DNA of 11,860 bases from Pseudomonadota bacterium (GTDB taxonomy: Bacteria > Pseudomonadota > Alphaproteobacteria > Rhizobiales > Hyphomicrobiaceae), in assembly GCA_023392135.1 (NCBI GenBank), contig JAEVZQ010000082.1, forward strand, positions 1 through 11,860. The letters are read 5' to 3'. Position 1 is the stretch's first letter. Each line of letters begins with the position of its first letter. Under the pieces are notes generated by a model. It saw nothing but the letters and a program-made list of their open reading frames with translations. It was not told the origin of the DNA and ran no database searches. The position numbers were made by a program, and so were the translations under genes. Of the stretch, positions 6,336 to 11,860 are shown piece after piece.

Positions 6336-7279
6336 TGCCGGCCCTGGTTATTGCGGAGCACAACAACAGCACCTTCAATCCGGTCACCGCTAAGGCGGTC
6401 ACGGCTGCAGCCGCGCTGGGCGGCGAGGTTTACATCCTTGTGGCCGGCTCCAACTGCCGGGCGGCGGCAGAAGAGGCGGCCAAGCTCCAGGGCGTCACGA
6501 AGGTGCTGGTAGCGGATGCCCCGCACCTGGAGCACCAGCTCGCCGAGGACATGACGGCGCTCGTGGTTCCGCTGATGGCCGGCTACGATGCGCTCGTCGC
6601 CGCCGCCACCTCGTTCGGCAAGAACCTGCTGCCGCGGGTGGCTGCGATGCTCGACGTGATGCAGATTTCGGATATCACGGCCGTCAAGTCGCCCGACACG
6701 TTCGAGCGGCCGATCTATGCCGGCAACGCCATCCAGACGGTGCAGTCGAGCGAGTCCAAGAAGGTGCTCACGATCCGGACCGCGTCGTTCGCGGCAGCTC
6801 CGGAGGGCGGATCGGCAGCGATCGAAGCCATTTCGGTGCCGGACGCCGCCGGGCTTTCGACATTCGAGCGCGCCGAGATCGCCAAGTCGGATCGCCCCGA
6901 GCTTACAGCGGCCCGGATCGTCATTTCCGGCGGCCGTGGAATGCAGTCCGGCGAGAACTTCCACAAGTACATCGAGCCAGTGGCCGATCGGCTGGGAGCT
7001 GCCATGGGGGCGAGCCGCGCTGCGGTCGACGCCGGGTTTGCACCCAATGACCTGCAGGTCGGGCAGACCGGCAAGGTGGTCGCGCCGGAGCTCTACATTG
7101 CAGTCGGCATCTCGGGAGCGATTCAGCACCTTGCCGGCATGAAGGATTCCAAGGTCATCGTCGCGATCAACAAGGACGGCGAGGCGCCGATCTTCCAAGT
7201 CGCGGACTATGGGCTCGTGGCGGACCTGTTCCAGGCCTTGCCGGAGTTCGATGCCGAGCTGCAGAAGGCGGGCTACTGA
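6335..7279 (+). CDS. etfA: Electron transfer flavoprotein, alpha subunit (FAD-binding)
   Basis: The protein has 314 residues, the normal length. It is the partner of the preceding EtfB and holds the redox-active FAD. The N-terminal domain (about 1-185) has the ETF Rossmann-like fold ([11 protein letters not shown]...). The C-terminal FAD domain carries SGGRGMQSGENF (198-209), GASRAAVDAGF (225-235) and the diagnostic QVGQTGKVVAPELYIAVGIS (241-260) followed by GAIQHLAGM, with VAINKD at 276-281. These are the flavin and phosphate contacts of the family, and all look intact. ATG at 6335 shares its A with the TGA of etfB. Together with the 3-hydroxyacyl-CoA dehydrogenase downstream, this places the block in fatty-acid or short-chain acyl-CoA oxidation. 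Confidence 0.97.
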   Translation: MPALVIAEHNNSTFNPVTAKAVTAAAALGGEVYILVAGSNCRAAAEEAAKLQGVTKVLVADAPHLEHQLAEDMTALVVPLMAGYDALVAAATSFGKNLLPRVAAMLDVMQISDITAVKSPDTFERPIYAGNAIQTVQSSESKKVLTIRTASFAAAPEGGSAAIEAISVPDAAGLSTFERAEIAKSDRPELTAARIVISGGRGMQSGENFHKYIEPVADRLGAAMGASRAAVDAGFAPNDLQVGQTGKVVAPELYIAVGISGAIQHLAGMKDSKVIVAINKDGEAPIFQVADYGLVADLFQALPEFDAELQKAGY

Positions 7280-7354
7280 GAGCGGAAATCCGGGGCAGCC
7301 TGAGAAGAACAGATAGAACGTCGGTCTGCTGCATACAGTGAAACAGTCTATGCC

Positions 7355-7359
7355 AGGAG
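7355..7359 (+). promoter_or_regulatory. Ribosome binding site that decides the hbd start
   Basis: AGGAG at 7355-7359 lies eight bases before a GTG at 7368. Two other in-frame starts, GTG 7338 and ATG 7350, lie upstream of this site and have no comparable site of their own. Starting at 7368 gives MAIRKVGVIGAGQMG, the normal N-terminus of the family. Confidence 0.7.
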
Positions 7360-7367
7360 CAAACACG

Positions 7368-8243
7368 GTGGCCATCAGGAAAGTGGGGGTAATCGGCGCC
7401 GGCCAGATGGGCAGCGGGATCGCCCACGTGGTTGCGCTCGCAGGCTATGACGTAGCGATCACGGACATCGCCAAGGAGGCCGTGGACAAGGCGATGTCCA
7501 ACATTGATCACAACATGGAGCGGCAGGGCGGGCGCGGCCTCATTACGGCCGACGAAAAGGCCGCCGCCCTCAATCGCATCCGCTACGTGCCCGACTACGA
7601 CGCGCTCCATGACTGCGACCTGGTCATCGAGGCGGCCACGGAAAACGAGGCCGTCAAGCGCAAGATCTTCAGTGATCTCTGTCCCAGACTGAAACCTGAA
7701 GCGATCATAGCCTCGAACACGTCCTCGATCTCGATCACCCGCCTCGCGTCCATCACCAAGCGCCCCGAGCGCTTCATCGGCATGCATTTCATGAACCCGG
7801 TGCCGGTGATGCAGCTCGTGGAGCTGATCCGGGGCATAGCGACCGAGGATGACACCTTCGCGACATCGCGGGTCTTCGTCGAATCCCTGGGGAAAACGAT
7901 CGCGGTCTCCGAGGATTTCCCGGCCTTCATCGTCAACCGCATCCTGCTGCCGATGATCAACGAGGCCGTGTATACGCTCTACGAGGGCGTCGGTACGGTG
8001 GAGGCCATCGACAAGGCCATGCGGCTCGGCGCCAATCACCCGATGGGACCGCTGGAGCTTGCGGATTTCATCGGCCTCGATACCTGCCTTTCCGTGATGC
8101 AAGTGCTGTATGAAGGCTTGGCCGATTCCAAGTACCGCCCGTGCCCGCTGCTGGTGAAGTACGTCGAGGCCGGCTGGCTTGGCCGCAAGACGAAGCGGGG
8201 CTTCTACGACTACCGCGGCGAGAAGCCCGTTCCGACACGCTGA
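7368..8243 (+). CDS. hbd: 3-hydroxybutyryl-CoA dehydrogenase
   Basis: The enzyme interconverts 3-hydroxyacyl-CoA and acetoacetyl-CoA (3-oxoacyl-CoA) with NAD(P)(H) in the cytoplasm. From GTG 7368 it has 291 residues, close to single-domain members of the family. The N-terminal Rossmann fold has VGVIGAGQMGSGIAH (6-20). ASNTSS is at 115-120, and the catalytic residues are expected at S119, H140 (GMHFMNP), E152 and N190. The family signature is at FPAFIVNRILLPMINEA (184-200). The C-terminal helical domain ends with GWLGRKTKRGFYDY (269-282). The first residue and length rest on the AGGAG at 7355-7359; a longer form from ATG 7350 would add six residues. It lies 88 bases after etfA on the same strand. 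Sequence alone does not separate polyhydroxybutyrate/C4 metabolism from general beta-oxidation or aromatic degradation (PaaH-like). Confidence 0.93.
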   Translation: MAIRKVGVIGAGQMGSGIAHVVALAGYDVAITDIAKEAVDKAMSNIDHNMERQGGRGLITADEKAAALNRIRYVPDYDALHDCDLVIEAATENEAVKRKIFSDLCPRLKPEAIIASNTSSISITRLASITKRPERFIGMHFMNPVPVMQLVELIRGIATEDDTFATSRVFVESLGKTIAVSEDFPAFIVNRILLPMINEAVYTLYEGVGTVEAIDKAMRLGANHPMGPLELADFIGLDTCLSVMQVLYEGLADSKYRPCPLLVKYVEAGWLGRKTKRGFYDYRGEKPVPTR

Positions 8244-8401
8244 TATCGAGCCCGGTCGCAACTGAGCAATTTGCATCTCTTCGTGCCCGGCCGCTCCGGA
8301 GCCGTGACTTCAAAAGCATTGCGGCGCGCGCTTTCTCTGATCATTCTGTGCAGTGGCAGCAATCGAGCCAGCAAGGTCCGAGACAGAACGAAGGTGCAGG
8401 A
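8244..8401 (+). other. Gap between hbd and the first Nudix gene
   Basis: This is 158 bases without a gene. It holds a perfect 10-base palindrome, GCTCCGGAGC, near 8293-8302 that could pair as part of a small GC hairpin, and a purine-rich GAAGGTGCAGGA just before the rppH start. No convincing promoter or T-tract terminator is visible. The reading frame of the downstream gene is open back into hbd, but the extra residues are unlike RppH and I treat them as non-coding. Confidence 0.4.
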
Positions 8402-8959
8402 ATGACAGGCGATCTCGACCAGGACTATCGGCCCTGCGTCGGCATCATGGTGATCAATCGGCAGGGGCTGGTGTGGATCGGACGCCGCGCCGATGCACCG
8501 AATGAGCCGGAGGGGCCTGGTTCCTGGTGGCAGATGCCGCAGGGCGGTATCGATCCCGAGGAGGACCCCCGCAACGCTGCGCTTCGTGAGTTGCGCGAGG
8601 AGACCGGCCTGCACACCGTCGAGATCATCGCCGAGTATCCGGACTGGTTGCGCTACGACCTTCCGACAAACCTCATCGGCAAGGCCTGGGGCGGGCGCTG
8701 GCGTGGCCAGAGGCAGAAATGGTTCCTCACGAGGTTCCTTGGCAACGATTCGGAAGTGAATCTCGTCCCCCCACCGGGCCACCAGGTCGAGTTCGATTTC
8801 TGGCGCTGGTCCCGGCTCGACGAGCTGCCAGCCGCAATCGTCCCTTTCAAGCGAGAGGTCTATAGCAAGGTGATCGCCGCTTTCGGTCCATTGATCGGAC
8901 CCGACGATAAGGCGGAAGGCTCGACGAGTAATCTTCCCACCGCGGGGCGTGGATCATGA
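8402..8959 (+). CDS. rppH: RNA pyrophosphohydrolase / dinucleoside polyphosphate hydrolase (Nudix), first copy
   Basis: The 185-residue Nudix hydrolase is of the RppH/IalA type. Such enzymes remove pyrophosphate from triphosphorylated RNA 5' ends, triggering decay, or cleave Ap4A-like nucleotides. It begins with the typical YRPCVGIMVIN (9-19). The complete Nudix box runs from G48 to L70, in the pattern G-x5-E-x7-REL-x-EE-x-G-L with metal-binding Glu66 and Glu67. Downstream are GQRQKWFLTRF (102-112) and FDFWRW (131-136), both standard for the RppH subgroup. I chose ATG 8402 because the purine-rich AAGGTGCAGGA precedes it and it gives the usual N-terminus. The C-terminal tail (about 166-185) is low in conserved features. 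Its TGA stop overlaps an ATG (ATGA, 8956-8959) that opens a short frame leading to the next Nudix gene. Confidence 0.92.
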   Translation: MTGDLDQDYRPCVGIMVINRQGLVWIGRRADAPNEPEGPGSWWQMPQGGIDPEEDPRNAALRELREETGLHTVEIIAEYPDWLRYDLPTNLIGKAWGGRWRGQRQKWFLTRFLGNDSEVNLVPPPGHQVEFDFWRWSRLDELPAAIVPFKREVYSKVIAAFGPLIGPDDKAEGSTSNLPTAGRGS

Positions 8960-9006
8960 CGGCCCTGGACCCTCCGGCCCATGCCGCGATCCGTTATACG
9001 TCGTGA
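8956..9006 (+). other. 16-codon frame linking the two Nudix genes
   Basis: An ATG at 8956 overlaps the stop of the first Nudix gene (ATGA). A 16-residue frame (MTALDPPAHAAIRYTS) runs to a TGA at 9004-9006, which overlaps the GTG at 9003 of the second Nudix gene (GTGA). GGGG at 8944-8947 stands eight bases before the ATG. The layout would let ribosomes re-initiate twice and couple both genes. It may also be a decayed or frame-shifted N-terminus, or chance; no peptide function is claimed. Confidence 0.3.
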
Positions 9007-9521
9007 GTTCCAAAACCGGGGCTGGTCGGCGGAATCTGCCGTTCCGGCGCACCGTCGGCATCATGCTCATCAATCGGAGCAGGAAGATCTGGGTCGGCCA
9101 GCGGCGACCGAAATGGCTGCCGCCCGATGCAGATCCGGTCTGGCAGATGCCGCAGGGAGGGATCCGGGCCGGCGAAAAGCCGCGACAGGCCGCGTTGCGC
9201 GAGCTCGCCGAGGAAACCGGGATCACCTCGGTCGAGGTGCTTGGCAAGTCACGGTCCTGGATGACGTGGCAGCTTCCCGACGAGCTCATCGGCGTCGCGC
9301 TCAAGGGGCGCTACAGCGGCCAGCGCCAGCGGTGGTTCGCTATGCGGTTTCTCGGAGAGGAGAGCGAAATTACGCTCATTCCGCCTGAGGGCGGCAAGCC
9401 TGAATTCGACGACTGGCGCTGGGCCGACGCCGACGAGGTCGTCGCCCTGGCCATCCCTTTCCGGCGACAAGTCTATGCCGCCGTCCTCGAGGAGTTCGCC
9501 CACCTGCTCCAACAAGAATAG
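9003..9521 (+). CDS. rppH: RppH-like Nudix hydrolase, second copy
   Basis: From GTG 9003 the protein has 172 residues and is a paralogue of the gene before it. Shared blocks include VGIMLIN (18-24), WQMPQGGI (47-54), an intact Nudix box G52-I74 (metal-binding Glu70, Glu71), GQRQRWFAMRFLG (106-118), FDDWRW (135-140) and PFRRQVY (152-158). The two copies differ at many positions, so this is an old duplication rather than a recent copy. The start is uncertain. GTG 9003 gives a family-like N-terminus but has no clear Shine-Dalgarno sequence and would rely on coupling. An in-frame GTG at 8949 would add 18 residues and overlap the upstream gene by 11 bases. Both copies keep all Nudix residues, so one may act on RNA ends and the other on dinucleoside polyphosphates, but the sequence does not say which. 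Confidence 0.88.
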   Translation: MSSKTGAGRRNLPFRRTVGIMLINRSRKIWVGQRRPKWLPPDADPVWQMPQGGIRAGEKPRQAALRELAEETGITSVEVLGKSRSWMTWQLPDELIGVALKGRYSGQRQRWFAMRFLGEESEITLIPPEGGKPEFDDWRWADADEVVALAIPFRRQVYAAVLEEFAHLLQQE

Positions 9522-9580
9522 CGGCCTCCAACGGGTCCGCTATAACTCGCAAGTCAGGCTTGTATCCTGGCGGACGTCGA

Positions 9581-9985
9581 TCAGCCGCGCCCGCCAGCCT
9601 GCAGTGCGCGCAGCCGGTCGATGGCCTCCTGAGCCATGAACCGGGCGTCATCGTCGCCGGCTTCATCCAGCTCTGCCTGCGCGGCCGTCAGCTCCGCCTC
9701 GATTGCACCCGGGGCCGAAGAGGAGTCCGCATCGAATGCGGTCTGCGCGAGCACCGTCAGCCGGTCCGGCTCGACCTCCGCGAAGCCTCCCTTAACGAAC
9801 ACGCGCCGGGTTCCGCTCGGGAGCTGCACGTTGAGCACGCCAGGGCGCAGCATCGAGAGCATGGGCGCATGGTTCAGCATGACGGCAAAGTCGCCCTGGA
9901 CGCCGGGCAGCACAACCTGCTCCGCGTCCTCTGACAGCAGAACCCGCTCGGGGCTCACCAGCTCGAATTTGAACGTATCAGCCAT
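9581..9985 (-). CDS. atpC: ATP synthase F1 epsilon subunit
   Basis: The 134-residue protein is the epsilon subunit of the F1 motor, part of the rotating central stalk and a regulator of ATP hydrolysis. The N-terminal beta-sandwich is clear: FKFELVSPERVLLSEDAEQV (5-24), LPGVQGDFAVMLNHAPML (26-43), RPGVLNVQL (47-55) and GGFAEV (66-71). The C-terminal helical part (about 93-128) is rich in Ala, Glu and Asp. GAGGA lies just upstream of the ATG on the minus strand, a good ribosome binding site. It follows the small CPFCG gene by 50 bases and converges with the second Nudix gene, whose stop lies 59 bases away. No strong intrinsic terminator is visible between them. Confidence 0.96.
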   Translation of the reverse strand: MADTFKFELVSPERVLLSEDAEQVVLPGVQGDFAVMLNHAPMLSMLRPGVLNVQLPSGTRRVFVKGGFAEVEPDRLTVLAQTAFDADSSSAPGAIEAELTAAQAELDEAGDDDARFMAQEAIDRLRALQAGGRG

Positions 9986-10035
9986 TCTCTTTCCTCAGCC
10001 CCGGCCCAGAAGCAGCCGCCTTGCGGGCAGCCCTA

Positions 10036-10302
10036 CTACTCGTCCTCCGGCTCCTCCTCGGCCTTCGCCTGCACCTCTTCCTCCGTTTGCAGGCGCGTGC
10101 CGCAGAAGGGGCAGAAGTACATCGGATGGTCCACGATGCCGGGCTCGCTGTCGTCGAGCTCGATGAGCCCGACGGCCAGGTAAAGCACGCCGTCGCGGCC
10201 CTCACTGACGAGCGACTCGAAGTCCTTGCCGGCCATCGCTTCGTTCAGCGCGTCACAGCACGTGCCGAACCTGCCGCTCCCCGTTTTGTCCGCTTCAGCC
10301 AT
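10036..10302 (-). CDS. Small CPFCG-motif (putative zinc-binding) protein between atpD and atpC
   Basis: The 88-residue acidic protein is of unrecognised function. Two adjacent cysteines lie near the N-terminus (GTCCDALNEAM, C15 and C16), and a CPFCGTRL knuckle at 64-71 has C64 and C67. Together these four cysteines could hold one zinc ion, like a split zinc ribbon. The middle (about 36-55) reads as short beta strands (GVLYLAVGLIELDD) and the tail is a run of Glu, Gln and Lys. A sensible ATG with TGAGGAAAG upstream, a 21-base spacing from atpD and a 50-base spacing to atpC show that it sits in the atp transcript. The usual order is atpD-atpC with nothing between. It may bind zinc, nucleic acid or a protein partner; an ATP synthase role is only a positional inference. 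Confidence 0.8.
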   Translation of the reverse strand: MAEADKTGSGRFGTCCDALNEAMAGKDFESLVSEGRDGVLYLAVGLIELDDSEPGIVDHPMYFCPFCGTRLQTEEEVQAKAEEEPEDE

Positions 10303-10323
10303 ATGCTTGTACTTTCCTCAGCC

Positions 10324-11853
<1,530 letters not shown>

Positions 11854-11860
11854 TTATAAA

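Noticed and set aside
5124..8276. Three long minus-strand frames opposite rhomboid, etfB, etfA and hbd
   Set aside because: All lie antisense to well-supported enzymes, overlap one another and show no recognisable motif.
9522..9580. A bidirectional terminator between the second Nudix gene and atpC
   Set aside because: Only a 5-bp stem (AGCGG at 9520-9524 with CCGCT at 9537-9541) with a long loop and no T-tract is visible, too weak to call.

Overview
The window is GC-rich, densely coded DNA. It looks like an alphaproteobacterium of the order Hyphomicrobiales (Rhizobiales). This rests on protein character and gene order: a twin-transmembrane (HIG1-like) protein, a PduO-type cobalamin adenosyltransferase, etfB, etfA and 3-hydroxybutyryl-CoA dehydrogenase in one line, a two-gene envC-ctpA operon, IalA/RppH-type Nudix hydrolases, and an AtpD preceded by an Ala/Pro/Lys-rich frame. 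Genus cannot be fixed; a Methylobacteriaceae/Microvirga-like origin is only a guess. No tRNA, rRNA, CRISPR array, insertion sequence or prophage gene was seen.

Layout. 1-331 (+): the C-terminal end of an unrecognised protein with a hydrophobic tail. 332-674: a non-coding stretch with a 53-bp palindromic repeat and two hairpins that end the operon arriving from the right. 675-3440 (-): envC-ctpA, a cell-envelope operon made of a degenerate LytM amidase activator and a carboxy-terminal processing protease. 3441-3669: a divergent promoter region. 3670-8243 (+): twin-TM membrane protein, second copy of the palindromic repeat in opposite orientation, pduO, rhomboid protease, etfB-etfA, and 3-hydroxybutyryl-CoA dehydrogenase. 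8402-9521 (+): two adjacent, divergent RppH-like Nudix hydrolases whose junction contains a 16-codon frame overlapping both neighbours. 9581-11766 (-): the end of the F1 ATP synthase operon, atpD, then a small CPFCG-motif protein, then atpC.

How the genes fit together. EtfAB carries electrons from acyl-CoA dehydrogenases to the quinone pool. The neighbouring dehydrogenase oxidises 3-hydroxyacyl-CoA (beta-oxidation or C4/polyhydroxybutyrate turnover). PduO makes adenosylcobalamin, the cofactor of acyl-CoA mutases such as methylmalonyl- and ethylmalonyl-CoA mutase. This central block therefore reads as short-chain acyl-CoA metabolism. EnvC and CtpA belong to peptidoglycan and envelope remodelling. 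The Nudix enzymes act on RNA 5' ends or dinucleoside polyphosphates.

Most of the window is core genome, and no clear new multi-gene system is visible. The items most worth a second look are the CPFCG protein inside the atp operon, the near-identical inverted pair of palindromic repeats, the tandem RppH junction, and the in-frame Ala/Pro/Lys-rich stretch upstream of the atpD ATG that has no visible start codon.
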